DNA of 61,103 nucleotides from Dictyobacter arantiisoli (GCF_008326305.1 NZ_BIXY01000038.1:1-61103), one strand, 5' to 3'. Positions 50,908-60,980 are shown, numbered from the stretch's first letter. The notes: generated by a model from the letters alone, not told the origin. Numbers and translations: made by a program.

Positions 50908-52965
50908 TTATTGATTCTGTTCGTGAATCCCGCTTTGCCAGCGTGGGCGTGGATTCTGAGCCTGGCCCGGTTGCTGCTGCTGTTGCTGTTGCTGCTGCTG
51001 CTGCTGGTATGGCTGCTGCTGATAGGGCTGCTGCTGATAGGGCTGCTGTTGGTACGGTGTCGGGAGCAGACCCGCGTTGTTCTGTACCGGTGGCTGACCC
51101 AATCCAGGATTTGAAGGCTGGAAATATGGCTGAGCAGGATTCCCAAAATTGGCTCCAGCATTAAACTGTGGTGCGCCAAATCCAGCATTCATCCCCTGCC
51201 CCTGATTATCAAAATCGCCCAGGTCATTGAAATCTAATTGATTTCCAAAGAATGCCTGATTGTTTCCATTACCACCGAAACCTGCTGGTGCTGGAATTTG
51301 TGGCTGCATACCACCCGGTGACATCTGAGTCAGATTACCAAAATCCTGCTGATTGCCAAGCGAGAATTGTCCTGAACGTGAACCCAATGAAACTAACGAA
51401 CCAGTATTTCCTGGCTCAGGCAAGGGTGGAAAATTGCCAGAAAAACTCTGGTTCCAGCCGCTCTCTGCATTATTATCCAGTGCACCACTATTAAACGATT
51501 GCTCTCCCTGATGCATACCATCCCCAAAGGATGCTATATTAGAGAACGAGCTAAGCATGTCATTTGTACGATCCGGCAAACGGAATGTGGATACCGATGC
51601 ACGCAATTGCTCAGAAAGTTCAGCCAGATAACTTACACTAACAGCCGCTTCCTGGGTACCGGCGTCTGTCTGACGGGTAATCTCAGAAATACGGCCCATT
51701 GCTACCGCTACAGCTTCAGATACAGGTGTTTGTTCATTAGCAGCACGGGCAATACTTTCAATCATTTGAGCCTGTCGTTCTACTGCGCTATAGATAGAGT
51801 TCAGTGAACGGCCAGCATCATCAGCCAGTTGTGATCCCTTCACCACTTCTTGTGTGCTATCTTCCATAGCCACAACGGCTTCATACGTATCACCCTGAAT
51901 ACTCTTCACAAGGGTTGCAATTCGCTTCGTCGATTCTGTTGAGCGCTCAGCCAGCAGGCGGATTTCGTCGGCAACCACTGCGAAACCACGTCCATGTTCA
52001 CCAGCCATCGCAGACTGAATAGCGGCGTTTAGCGCCAGCAAGTTCGTTTGATCAGCGATATCTTCAATGATACGAACGATTTCACCAATTTCATTGGAAC
52101 GCTCGCCCAGGCGTTTGATTTTCTTCGAGGTCTCCTGCACATTCTCACGAATGAGCATCATACCCTCAATCGATTGGCGTACAGCTTGCTGACCATTAGT
52201 CGCACTCTGCAACGCTTCTTGCGCTACATCCACACTTAACTGAGCATTACGAGCCACATTTTGAATAAAGATAGCCAGGGCTTCAACAGCCTCGGTGGTC
52301 TGTGCAATCTGTTTCACCTGTGTCTCTGTCGCCTGAGCCAATTCAGCCGAGCGATCCAGAATACGACGGGTGGCATTCGTCACCTGTACAGCTGTAGATT
52401 GTACACGACCCACGACCTTCGCCAACTCTTCAATCATGTAGTTGAACGAGTCAGCCAGTACACCCAGGGTGTCAGGCGTTACCTCTGCCTGCACGCGCAA
52501 GTCACCATCACCGACCGCGCTTACCTCTTGCAGCAGTTTCTCAATCTGTGCCTGCAGGGCTGCGGCATCATTTCCCACCCCGCCCATCGCAACATTTGGT
52601 GTAGAACTCTGATTATCAAGAATAGAATTTAATGAGCTCGCAAGCTGGGAGAGTTCTCCATCGCCAGAGACCGCCGCACGTACCGAGCGATCACCATTGA
52701 CAAAATCGCGACACACCTCGGTCAAGGAAACTAAACGATTTTTCACATTTCGTTGGACATTCAAGTTGGCAAGTGCCGCAATAACAACCACAATCAGTGC
52801 CATTACAAAAGCAATAATGGCGAGATTCGAGTTAGACAGATTGCTGATTAAAATTAAAAAGGCAAGTATGACAAAAAGAACTAAAGGTACCACGACCGAG
52901 CCTATCAGCCCCAAAAGATATGGGCCACTTAGCGCTGAGCCGCTCTTATTTTGATCAGGATTCAT
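50908..52965 (-). CDS. Methyl-accepting chemotaxis protein with Gln-rich tail
   Basis: About 685 residues. Two membrane helices (16-41, 48-67) with almost no outer loop mean it has no classical external sensor. Two HAMP-like segments (about 70-120, 147-195) and the signalling hairpin (about 295-340; IADQTNLLALNAAIQSAMAG) follow. After residue 470 comes a long Asn/Gln/Gly-rich tail ending in repeated YQQQP and a run of twelve Gln, a prion-like composition. No CheR-binding pentapeptide is seen at the end. ATG 52965 is chosen because GGAGGT lies seven bases before it; a more upstream ATG at 52980 overlaps that site. It is followed by the CheA gene. Confidence 0.92.
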   Translation of the reverse strand: MNPDQNKSGSALSGPYLLGLIGSVVVPLVLFVILAFLILISNLSNSNLAIIAFVMALIVVVIAALANLNVQRNVKNRLVSLTEVCRDFVNGDRSVRAAVSGDGELSQLASSLNSILDNQSSTPNVAMGGVGNDAAALQAQIEKLLQEVSAVGDGDLRVQAEVTPDTLGVLADSFNYMIEELAKVVGRVQSTAVQVTNATRRILDRSAELAQATETQVKQIAQTTEAVEALAIFIQNVARNAQLSVDVAQEALQSATNGQQAVRQSIEGMMLIRENVQETSKKIKRLGERSNEIGEIVRIIEDIADQTNLLALNAAIQSAMAGEHGRGFAVVADEIRLLAERSTESTKRIATLVKSIQGDTYEAVVAMEDSTQEVVKGSQLADDAGRSLNSIYSAVERQAQMIESIARAANEQTPVSEAVAVAMGRISEITRQTDAGTQEAAVSVSYLAELSEQLRASVSTFRLPDRTNDMLSSFSNIASFGDGMHQGEQSFNSGALDNNAESGWNQSFSGNFPPLPEPGNTGSLVSLGSRSGQFSLGNQQDFGNLTQMSPGGMQPQIPAPAGFGGNGNNQAFFGNQLDFNDLGDFDNQGQGMNAGFGAPQFNAGANFGNPAQPYFQPSNPGLGQPPVQNNAGLLPTPYQQQPYQQQPYQQQPYQQQQQQQQQQQQPGQAQNPRPRWQSGIHEQNQ
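50970..51056. repeat. CAG/CTG-rich low-complexity tract
   Basis: The coding sequence of the Gln tail of the chemoreceptor. CAG and CAA codons alternate with TAT and CCC codons. Four YQQQ-type units and a run of Gln are seen. The length may vary by slippage. Confidence 0.8.
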
Positions 52966-53041
52966 CCGCCAGACCTCCATTGATAAAAATATATCTATCT
53001 CAATTTACGTGACCATACTACAGGTCGCCGCACTATTATCA

Positions 53042-53632
53042 TTAGGCCTTATAGCGCTGCATTTTTTCGGAGAAGAGAAGACGGGCCACATCCAAAATTA
53101 CAATCGTACGATTATTCAATGACGCACTTCCACTTGAGTAAGGCACAATCCAGGATGGAATCGATGCTTGACGCACATTTCCATTGATTGCCGTCGCCGA
53201 AATTGGCAACATTTCACTTACTGCATCCACAACCAGACAGATAACCATATCATTACTTTGTAATGATAACAACCGGGTACGTGGAGTATATGGCACCTGT
53301 TCCAGATCTAAAAACATACGTGAGTCGACCACCGAGACAATAGAGCCACGTAAATTCATGACTCCTTTGACCCAGGACATGACATTGGGCACGGGCGTTA
53401 ACTCTACAAGCCGTTCAACACCTTGTACCAGCTCAGCCTTTATCGCGAACTCACGATCAGCTAAAGCGAACACCAGATATTGTTCTCCAATAGGAGGTAT
53501 CTCCCCATTAGGAGCGCCAACCCCAAATTGCCCCTGTGCCAACTGCAACTGTAACGCTGCCACAGATGGCGACTGAGAAATTAATTGTTGAATTGCTGCA
53601 AAAGCATCACGCTTTTTTTGATCTTCACTGGA
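53042..53632 (-). CDS. CheW-like adaptor (PilI-like)
   Basis: About 196 residues. The CheW fold begins near YLVFALADREFAIKAELVQG and includes the conserved VKGVMNLRGSIVSVVDSR. It couples the chemoreceptor to the CheA kinase. The first 45 residues form a Gln/Ala-rich helical extension. GTG 53632 is chosen because GGAG stands upstream; a TTG ten codons earlier lacks a site. It lies between the CheY-like and receptor genes, the usual order in pil/tax operons. Confidence 0.88.
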   Translation of the reverse strand, partial: SSEDQKKRDAFAAIQQLISQSPSVAALQLQLAQGQFGVGAPNGEIPPIGEQYLVFALADREFAIKAELVQGVERLVELTPVPNVMSWVKGVMNLRGSIVSVVDSRMFLDLEQVPYTPRTRLLSLQSNDMVICLVVDAVSEMLPISATAINGNVRQASIPSWIVPYSSGSASLNNRTIVILDVARLLFSEKMQRYKA

Positions 53633-53747
53633 CACAAAAAAATTACTCCATCTCAGGCACAAGAGGCGAGAGGCATCCTATGCGACATTCATAGGCAAGA
53701 AAGGAAGGGGAGAACCATCCCCCCATCCATCCTGCTGGTGCAATATC

Positions 53748-54113
53748 TCAAATGAGACTCCGCACACTGGCTACTAACTCATCACTATTAAAGGGCTTGG
53801 TAATATAGAGATCAGCCCCTTGTCGCATTCCCCAGGATTTATCTAGTGGGGTGTTTTTCGACGTGAGCAAGATGATTGGAATATGCCGGCTCAGTTCCGA
53901 ATTTTTTAATTTGCGGCACACCTGAAAACCATTTTGCTTTGGCAACACAACATCCAGGACGATGCATTGTGGACGCTCTTTAAATACTTTTTCGACAGCT
54001 TCATCACCATCAACGGCTGTAACAACATCAAAGCCGCTATTGCGTAATGGAGCAACGATCATCGTTAGTTCCGTCCAGCTATCATCCACAACCAAAATTT
54101 TCTGCCCAGGCAT
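53748..54113 (-). CDS. CheY-like response regulator (PilH-like)
   Basis: A 121-residue single-domain receiver. The acidic pair is in LVVDDS, the phosphoacceptor Asp in IVLDVVLPKQNG, the switch Thr in ILLTSK and the Lys in YITKPF, so it should be phosphorylated normally. It is the second of two CheY-like genes in the operon, as pilH is after pilG. The order here is PATAN protein, CheY, this CheY, CheW. The ATG has AGGAAAGG upstream. Confidence 0.92.
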   Translation of the reverse strand: MPGQKILVVDDSWTELTMIVAPLRNSGFDVVTAVDGDEAVEKVFKERPQCIVLDVVLPKQNGFQVCRKLKNSELSRHIPIILLTSKNTPLDKSWGMRQGADLYITKPFNSDELVASVRSLI

Positions 54114-54220
54114 CCAATTATAACCTTTCCTAACAAGCTAACCGATGGCGGGAAGCTTTGGCCGACCCTTCAATCCACCCTACCCAGGATGCCAGGCATC
54201 ACAGGTACTGTTACTGGGGA

Positions 54221-54652
54221 TTAGCCACGATAGCGTAAGCGCGGGCGAGCCCCTTCTTGCTGTGATGGGGCACGTTCTTGCCAATTTGCAAGATGTTTCT
54301 TGACTGTTTGCACGAGTTCAGCCGAGTCAAACGGTTTGGTAAGATACTCTGTAGATCCCGCTAAGCGGCCTCGCATCTTGTCAAACAAGCCATCCTTCCC
54401 ACTCAGCATAATAATGGGAATTTGCCGAAACTGCAAGTGTTTGCGTATTATCTGGCAAATTTGGTACCCATCCATCCTGGGAAGTTGGATATCTAACAGG
54501 ATTAAAGCAGGCATTTCATCGGCGACAGAGGTCAATGCACTCAGGCCATCTCCAACGGTAACCACTTTAATATGCTCTCTTTGTAATGTCATTTGGACGA
54601 TTTTCCGGACTGTCGGGCTATCATCCACGACCAGCACAATGGGTTCTGCCAT
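54221..54652 (-). CDS. CheY-like response regulator (PilG-like)
   Basis: A 143-residue receiver with a short basic tail. Asp pair in LVVDDS, phosphoacceptor in LLDIQLPRMDG, Ser switch in IMLSGK and Lys in YLTKPF. ATG 54652 has AAGGAGGT at ideal spacing and overlaps by one base the stop of the PATAN gene (TAATG), so the two are translationally coupled. The tail (PSQQEGARPRLRYRG) is basic and might contact a partner. It is the first CheY of the operon, equivalent in position to PilG. Confidence 0.93.
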   Translation of the reverse strand: MAEPIVLVVDDSPTVRKIVQMTLQREHIKVVTVGDGLSALTSVADEMPALILLDIQLPRMDGYQICQIIRKHLQFRQIPIIMLSGKDGLFDKMRGRLAGSTEYLTKPFDSAELVQTVKKHLANWQERAPSQQEGARPRLRYRG

Positions 54653-56055
54653 TAGATTGACCTCCTTCGTGTATCTGGCGACCACATATCCCCGGTAGCA
54701 CCAGCGGGATTTTGCCAGTTTTGTACTATGCCAAGTGATGAGGGTTGAATGTTTTCACGTCCTCGAGATGTCTGCGTGTTCCGATGCGCCCGATAAATTT
54801 GATATTGTTGGATTTCATGATCGATTTCGGAGAGAAATATACGCCAGGCAACATTGAGTTGCCGACCGACATGAGAATTGCCCACCTCATCGCGCAGCAG
54901 TTCTGTAAAAACCATGCGCATAAAGGCAACTAATCCCTTAACGGCATCCCAATAGAATTCTTCGAGTTGCTCACCTTTGACAACTTTATTTAACGTGAGT
55001 ATATCATTACAATCGAGTTGCCCATAGTGGAATGAGGTGGTCTCTAAAATAGGAAATTGATGCTGAGCCAGGGCTTGTAGTTGCGGCACAAAACGGCGCT
55101 CAAGATAACGGGCAATTTCCATAGAAGGAATCTTCCCACGACCACGCAAACTCCGCGCATAGGAGCCATGATGAGCCAGAAGATCGTTGATACAGGCCGA
55201 TAGTGTGTTGATTAAACCTAACAAATGTTGTTCTGGATTTGAGTTCTGATGTTGCTGCGCCAACAAATACTGACTCTTGATAATAATATTAGAGAGATTG
55301 CCCTGAAGTTCCGTTTCAAGCGTTGTATCAACAACCTCGATTAAGTTCAGCTCCAATAAACGTGCCATCACGCGTGCGATACGCGCCTCAGGAGACATTA
55401 AAGCCAGGGCAACTGCCTGCATGGTCAATTCCCCATTGGCAAGACAGAGTACTTCGATACCTTCTTGATTAAGGCCCAGGTTGCGCACATCATTACTGAC
55501 CTCTGGCTGCCAACGCGCCACTGTGGTCCGTGTTAGATGCGTTACTCCCTCGCCCATGATTTCTTCCCATTCGTCCGCCTGCCGCAAAGCCTCCAGTAGC
55601 ACTGAATCAACATCCAATGGCTGCATCTTGCTTTCCAGGGGTATAACCTGTCGATGAAATGCAAAACGCCCATTTACCCAGCGTAGGGCATGGCTGATCG
55701 CCTGTGTAACCTGAAATTCAAGGCGACGTTGCATCTCATTCGGATTCATCATACCACGCTCAACGAGCAGGGCGAGAGACATCTGAAAGTCACCACGCGC
55801 CAGATCGTGAATATGCTGTGCGCGCGAAGGATCTAATCTATTTAACAGGCAGAGCATCCCCAGAATATCAGGTTGGGATACACCATCCTCATGTAATCCT
55901 ACAATTTGCCCTTTGCGCAGGCTAATAGAAAGCGTTTCTGGTCCTGATGTTACAAATAACTTTCCAGTTTTTCCACTCAGGGCAAGCATTTTTAGAATAG
56001 ATTGGAGACCTAGCGTCTGTAGATCTCCATCCATGATGCGGTCTTGCTGCTCCAT
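54652..56055 (-). CDS. PATAN (DUF4388) domain protein
   Basis: 467 residues. The N-terminal 130 residues are a PATAN/DUF4388 domain (GDLQTLGLQSILKMLALSGK and later LEFQVTQAISHALRWVNGRF), as found in cyanobacterial PatA and PixE-like proteins, which bind parts of the type IV pilus machinery. There is no receiver at the C-terminus, unlike PatA. The rest is mostly helical. It is the first gene of the chemosensory operon and is coupled to the CheY at 54652. The start is ATG 56055 with GGAAG just upstream. The function is inferred by relation only. Confidence 0.85.
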   Translation of the reverse strand: MEQQDRIMDGDLQTLGLQSILKMLALSGKTGKLFVTSGPETLSISLRKGQIVGLHEDGVSQPDILGMLCLLNRLDPSRAQHIHDLARGDFQMSLALLVERGMMNPNEMQRRLEFQVTQAISHALRWVNGRFAFHRQVIPLESKMQPLDVDSVLLEALRQADEWEEIMGEGVTHLTRTTVARWQPEVSNDVRNLGLNQEGIEVLCLANGELTMQAVALALMSPEARIARVMARLLELNLIEVVDTTLETELQGNLSNIIIKSQYLLAQQHQNSNPEQHLLGLINTLSACINDLLAHHGSYARSLRGRGKIPSMEIARYLERRFVPQLQALAQHQFPILETTSFHYGQLDCNDILTLNKVVKGEQLEEFYWDAVKGLVAFMRMVFTELLRDEVGNSHVGRQLNVAWRIFLSEIDHEIQQYQIYRAHRNTQTSRGRENIQPSSLGIVQNWQNPAGATGDMWSPDTRRRSI

Positions 56056-56851
56056 TCTTCTTCCAGTTCCTTTACCAGACTAGCTTGCGCTTGTTTTGTT
56101 CTATGCATGGCAAGCGGTCTTGTCGCAGGCATGGGCGATCTTTCATCCTTGAAATCGCTTGCCTACATGCTAGCAAAAAACGCCTGTTCAACAATCAATG
56201 TATAGAACAGCTTTTTTTGCTTAGAATGACATATGAGTGGCTTAGAGGGCACCCCGGCACGTCCACACGCTCATTTCAAGATAAGCAAAGAGTGAGCGCA
56301 ACAAACGGAGAGCGCATCACACGATACCATTCATCCACAATACAAAGACCCGTTCATTTACCACATACACATATCTATTATTATCTCAAAAAAATGTTCA
56401 CCTTTTAGCATCATAGGTAAAAGGTCTCCCCTATAACAACCAACCAAACAACCACCCCCCTACCATCTGTGCATGGAACGTCAAGCATATTCTGCTACTG
56501 TGCCATGAAGCACATGCTTTCTGGCCTATAGATATAACAACGCGCCACCAGCGAGAAATGCAAAAAGGCGCGGAATTGTCATGTTCTCCATCCCCCACAA
56601 AGTCACATCCACATCATACATCGAATCGTCTTGTAATACCAGAAGGTACAATGACATACTATAACATAAAAAAGCACGTCTATCGCTATCTGGTACTATC
56701 TCAGCCCTGCATTATTCTGCTACTTATCCACACATCCTATTTAACTGGCATAGACGAGTTGGCAAAAAATTTGAAAAATACTCTTTCATAGAGTGTACGC
56801 CGAAATGAGTTAGGCCGCTATAAAAAATCACGTCCAGGCATTAAAATTCTA
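56056..56851. other. Gene-poor intergenic region
   Basis: Almost 800 AT-rich bases. It must contain the promoter of the chemosensory operon (minus strand, near 56055). Open frames at 56085-56408 and 56558-56791 (plus) have no ribosome-binding sites and an odd composition. No repeat of families 1 or 2 and no strong hairpin is seen. Confidence 0.5.
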
Positions 56852-57583
56852 TTAAGAATTTTGCGCTTCTCCTTGAGAGCGAAAAACATAGCCAATTCCG
56901 GGTTCGGTGACGATATACTGGGGACGTGAAGGTTCGACCTCTACTTTGAGGCGTAATTGCCGCACATACACACGTAAATAATCAGCCTCTTCGCCATATT
57001 CTGGTCCCCAGACAGCGCGCAACAACGAGCGATGTGTCATTACTTTACCAGCGTAAAGCATCAGCTGGCGCAACAATTCGAACTCAGTAGGGGTCAGACG
57101 CACCTCTTGCGATCCAGCACGTACCTGCCGCCGTACGACATCCATATGCAGATAGCCATCATCACTCGTCAAGACCTCTGGATCGCGTTCGTTAGACATC
57201 TCCGTCGCACTTGATCGACGTAAGCAGGCCCGTACCCGTGCTTGCAACTCATCATTGCTAAATGGTTTTGTCAGATAATCATCTGCACCACAGTCAAGCG
57301 CCTTAATTTTCTGCTTCTCTTCAGAGACAGCTGAAAGGACAATAATTGGAGTCTGTGTAAATTCGCGCACGTGTACACACACATCTACACCATCCATATC
57401 TCCTGGTAAACAAATATCCAGCAACACCAGGTCTGGTTGATGCAGCTTGACCATCTCAACTGCCTGCAAGCCATTTTCAGCGACAAGCACCTCATAGCCA
57501 CCAAAGGTCAGATTACGCTTCAAAATACGTTGAATAGGCGGTTCATCATCAACAACCAGAATGCGTTTCCCTTTCACTCTCAA
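56852..57583 (-). CDS. OmpR-type response regulator
   Basis: About 243 residues. Receiver with Asp12/13, phosphoacceptor Asp56 (LVLLDICLPG) and Lys in DYLTKPF, then a winged helix of the OmpR/KdpE type (LTPTEFELLRQLMLYAGKVM and VRQLRLKVE). Its partner is surely the kinase at 57691-60366, encoded 107 bases upstream. The start is unclear: TTG 57583 is seven bases after GGAGGAGG, and GTG 57577 is possible too; the frame runs on upstream to 57643 with no site. Confidence 0.92.
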   Translation of the reverse strand: MRVKGKRILVVDDEPPIQRILKRNLTFGGYEVLVAENGLQAVEMVKLHQPDLVLLDICLPGDMDGVDVCVHVREFTQTPIIVLSAVSEEKQKIKALDCGADDYLTKPFSNDELQARVRACLRRSSATEMSNERDPEVLTSDDGYLHMDVVRRQVRAGSQEVRLTPTEFELLRQLMLYAGKVMTHRSLLRAVWGPEYGEEADYLRVYVRQLRLKVEVEPSRPQYIVTEPGIGYVFRSQGEAQNS

Positions 57584-57690
57584 AGTGGTCCTCCTCCGCA
57601 GGTATTCTGACCTGCTGTCATGAACCCTCACCACAATCCCCACCCTTCAGCTAGCTCCGTGTGGGTGATGCCGCGTTCCCACCATCGGGA

Positions 57691-60366
57691 TCAATCAGCA
57701 ATTCTTTCTTCTATATGAACAATAGTTTGTGGATTGATTGGCAGTGTAAAGACAAAACACGAGCCGCTCGTTGCTTTTGACTCCTGCGCCCAGATACGTC
57801 CTTGATGAGCCTCGACAATCCCTTTACAGGTTGCCAGAGCCAAACCATTGCCATAGGATTGTCGCATCTGAAACGAGGTAAAAATACGTTCTCGCTCCTG
57901 CTCTGGGATGCGTACACCTTGATCCATGATTTGAATCTGCAACTGTGGTACATCCTCATCAAGAGTCTGTATCAAGAGGGTTATTTCTGAACCATCTGGA
58001 CTATGACGGGCAGCATTTTCTACCAGATTAAACAGTACCTGTGCCAAACGCGCATGATCAACATAGACCAGAGGGACCGCCGATGCTATCTGTGGCACTA
58101 ACCTGCGTGTTGCTAGGGTCCGTTTCAGTTTTGGTAGAATACCATGCAGGATTTCCGTCACGTCACACCACTCGCGTTTAACCTCCATCGCGCCCATCTC
58201 AATACGGGATAATTCAATTAACGCATTGACCAGCACAGTCAAATGATCCGCTTCACTATCAATATCGACGAGTGTATCGCGACGATCTGCATCATCCCAG
58301 GGCAAATCGGACTCCAGAAGTCCTGTTACGGCGGCTTTAATGGTGGTCAATGGTGTACGCAAATCATGGGAAAACGCTGATAAGAGTGCGGAACGGTTTT
58401 TTTCGTCACGCACCTGCTCAGTCACATCTTGTACCTGTAAAGCCACCGCTTCTAACTGTCCTATCTGGGTATAGAGAGGGTAACGGGTAAACTGGTAATG
58501 GTGATCGCCGGGCTCTCCCTCGTTGCGAGCCACGGATGCATCTGCTCCCTGCTGCGCGCCCGCCCCAGGTAGACCATCGGCAAGCACACAGCGCACTTCT
58601 TGCCGATACATAATACTATCCTGCGTAAACTCTTGTAAGTAGCTACGCACTTCTGCCTCATTGCGCATGCGAAACATAAGTGGTGCGAAAACCTCTTCAA
58701 TGAATAAGCCGATTCCCTGACCATCCATCATTGATGGCACCAGTAAAGGTGAATAATAATCAGGGGTCAGGACATCCATATTTAACTCGCATAATTGACG
58801 AGCAGCAGGATTCATATACAGGCAATTACCATTCAGGTCTATGACAAACCAGGCATCCTTTACCCAGTTGGTCGATTGTTGTAAGTGCGTGATTAAACGG
58901 TCCAGCTCACCCAGCATAGCCGCCCGGGTCAAGGCAGACTCAGCAGTTTGAACCAGTAGATTCTGGGTCTCAACAAAAGCCGCCGGCGCATCAAAGGGCT
59001 GCTCTTCAAATAATAAAGGAGAGAACCCGGTATGCTCAAGCTCTATAGGAGATCTGTGCAGGCTGAACATGCTTTCATGTTGTATAGCTTCACGAATAGC
59101 CTGCAAATCACGCTCATCGGGCGTCAAAAGATGCTTGCTCATCCAATTGATCAGGCTACCAAAGCTAACGCCAAAGGTACGCTGGGTCTCTTCCCGTATG
59201 GACTTTAACAGCGCAAGTTCATCGCGCTCCTGCTCGGCTAGCGTCCGTTCAATAGACAGTTGCTGCGACTGCTCAAAACGCTCGATGGATGCCTGAAATC
59301 TATGGCGTTGATTGACTGAGGTCAAGAGCATATCATTATGGATGGCAACGGTGGCCTGATTGGCAAAAAGTGCAAGAATATCGGCCTTCAGGGGAGTAAA
59401 ACCGCCTGCTTCAGTTGAACAGAGAACCAGTGCACCATAGGCAGTCACGCCAGTTGCCAGAGGATAACAATAGAGGGAATGGATGCCCAATTCCGTGGTC
59501 AGATTGTGATTATAAAGATAATGCTCATCATTGCCAATGTCGGAGGTAACCAGCGGTTGCCGCCGCTTCAACGTCTGTAGAAAGATACTTTTTTCGCTCA
59601 TGGCACGGCTCTGCTGCACGATACGCTCCAGCAACGTCCTGTCCAAACCAGATTGGCTCACCAGGCGTAAGGATTGGCCTCGCCGATCTAATAAGACGAT
59701 AAACGATGAGACATTGAGCGCTTTCGATACTCCTGAAACGATCTGTTCCAAAACGGTGGAGAGATCCATTGTGGAGGTTAAAGCGCTGGTGACATCTTTC
59801 AATGCTTGCCGCTGTCGATCCTGAATCGCTGCGTTCCCACCCAGTTGCACGCTTTCAATCGCAGCGGACAATACGCGTACCACTGCATTCACCAGCCGTT
59901 GCAAATTACTATCCGCATAGGTATGCATGGCCTTGCTACCCAATTCGAGCGTCCCCAATACCCGATTCTCTACCATCAATGGAGCGATAAGGGTTGAGTG
60001 AAGATCATGAAAGGCACTGAGAGCATAACCACTCTCTTCTGGAAGACCATCTAAGCCATCGGGATAATTGTGAACCTGCAAGGAACGCCTCTGCAATACA
60101 AGCTCCAGCATATTTTCGTCCAGAGGATGTTGATGTGGATGTGCCATCCAATTCCCATCTTCACGTTGACACACGGTTACTCTGACCGCCTGACGGTCAT
60201 GGCGCAACAGCACCACACCAAAAATATCAAAGGGAACAGCAGGTTCTAACTCTGCCGCTAAACGGGTATAATCAGGCTTCGCGCCGCGCACACTGGATAC
60301 AATACGAGCAACGCGTTCAATTATTGCAGACTCTTCCAGAGCAGAGGTGTGTGTTCTCGCTTCCAT
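57691..60366 (-). CDS. GAF/PAS sensor histidine kinase
   Basis: About 891 residues without membrane helices. Two GAF domains (about 30-180 and 195-350) lead to a coiled coil, a PAS domain (about 510-640; VKDAWFVIDLNGNCLYMN) and a kinase core with His667 in FSHDLRTPLT, an N-box NLVENAARHSPDG, and the G-box. The GAF domains suggest a soluble small-molecule, redox or light signal. The G1 box reads MDQGVRIPEQERERIF, with Val-Arg in place of Gly-Pro. The first codon is not certain: ATG 60366 has AGGAAG five bases before, whereas a TTG 13 codons earlier is crowded. It is probably transcribed with the regulator at 56852. Confidence 0.9.
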   Translation of the reverse strand: MEARTHTSALEESAIIERVARIVSSVRGAKPDYTRLAAELEPAVPFDIFGVVLLRHDRQAVRVTVCQREDGNWMAHPHQHPLDENMLELVLQRRSLQVHNYPDGLDGLPEESGYALSAFHDLHSTLIAPLMVENRVLGTLELGSKAMHTYADSNLQRLVNAVVRVLSAAIESVQLGGNAAIQDRQRQALKDVTSALTSTMDLSTVLEQIVSGVSKALNVSSFIVLLDRRGQSLRLVSQSGLDRTLLERIVQQSRAMSEKSIFLQTLKRRQPLVTSDIGNDEHYLYNHNLTTELGIHSLYCYPLATGVTAYGALVLCSTEAGGFTPLKADILALFANQATVAIHNDMLLTSVNQRHRFQASIERFEQSQQLSIERTLAEQERDELALLKSIREETQRTFGVSFGSLINWMSKHLLTPDERDLQAIREAIQHESMFSLHRSPIELEHTGFSPLLFEEQPFDAPAAFVETQNLLVQTAESALTRAAMLGELDRLITHLQQSTNWVKDAWFVIDLNGNCLYMNPAARQLCELNMDVLTPDYYSPLLVPSMMDGQGIGLFIEEVFAPLMFRMRNEAEVRSYLQEFTQDSIMYRQEVRCVLADGLPGAGAQQGADASVARNEGEPGDHHYQFTRYPLYTQIGQLEAVALQVQDVTEQVRDEKNRSALLSAFSHDLRTPLTTIKAAVTGLLESDLPWDDADRRDTLVDIDSEADHLTVLVNALIELSRIEMGAMEVKREWCDVTEILHGILPKLKRTLATRRLVPQIASAVPLVYVDHARLAQVLFNLVENAARHSPDGSEITLLIQTLDEDVPQLQIQIMDQGVRIPEQERERIFTSFQMRQSYGNGLALATCKGIVEAHQGRIWAQESKATSGSCFVFTLPINPQTIVHIEERIAD

Positions 60367-60784
60367 TGCTTCCTGCCAGGTCTTGCAGACATATTCCTCA
60401 ATCAAACCTTCATTGGTAAACCAATGTTCATGACAAAGACATATTATCCATTAAGCATGCTGATTTAGGCTTATAAATACTTTAAATCCTTATCACACAT
60501 ATGGATATACTAAGCGCAGAATAAACAAGGCCGCTATTGAATTGCACTCCACAAACAAGCACAACCTAAATATGCCATAAGTCCCTATTTACCTGCAAAA
60601 TATCTGTTTGCCATTGACACAAAGTATACCACATCAATGCTAGTATGGGTCAATCCTAAACAGGCTCCAAAATCACCGAGCCGAAAAATTTCATCTTCTA
60701 TTCATTCAGAAGCAATCAGGCCAACAGGAGCTTTAACACAAGAAAGCTTGTGATAGCTATTAACTTTTTTCCCTCTTCTTACAA

Positions 60785-60971
60785 AGTGTTTGATTCCCAT
60801 TGTCTTCGCCATCCTGGCGCATGAGTTTTCGCACCAATGGTGCTCAAACAGATTTTTATTATGTGATGTAGAAAAGGTTCTTCGAACCTTTTCTACATCA
60901 CATAATAAAAAGGGCGCAGGCGCGCCTGCGCCTGCCAGCAGGTATCCCGATGGTGATGGGAATCAAACACT
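60785..60971. repeat. Palindromic repeat family 1, copy C
   Basis: A 187-base element. Perfect 16-bp end repeats (AGTGTTTGATTCCCAT, 60785-60800, and its complement, 60956-60971) enclose a 30-base block at 60819-60848 that matches copy A at 29 of 30 positions. A perfect 28-bp stem with a 3-base loop (60853-60880 with 60884-60911) and a GC-rich hairpin follow. Compared with copy A, the 28-bp stems differ at six positions, and each change has its partner on the other arm. Confidence 0.9.
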
Positions 60972-60980
60972 ATCTTAGAG

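Noticed and set aside
50970-51056. CTG-rich tandem repeats as a CRISPR-like array
   Set aside because: The repeats have no unique spacers and simply encode the Gln tail of the chemoreceptor.
56085-56408. Open frames at 56085-56408 and 56558-56791
   Set aside because: No ribosome-binding sites, no family, and unlike the codon use of nearby genes.
56900-56960. A GGTTCGA stretch that recalls a tRNA T-arm
   Set aside because: It lies inside the response regulator gene and no acceptor or anticodon stem can be formed.
60790-60978. A 62-codon frame across repeat copy C
   Set aside because: It lies wholly within the palindromic element and is explained by its repeats.
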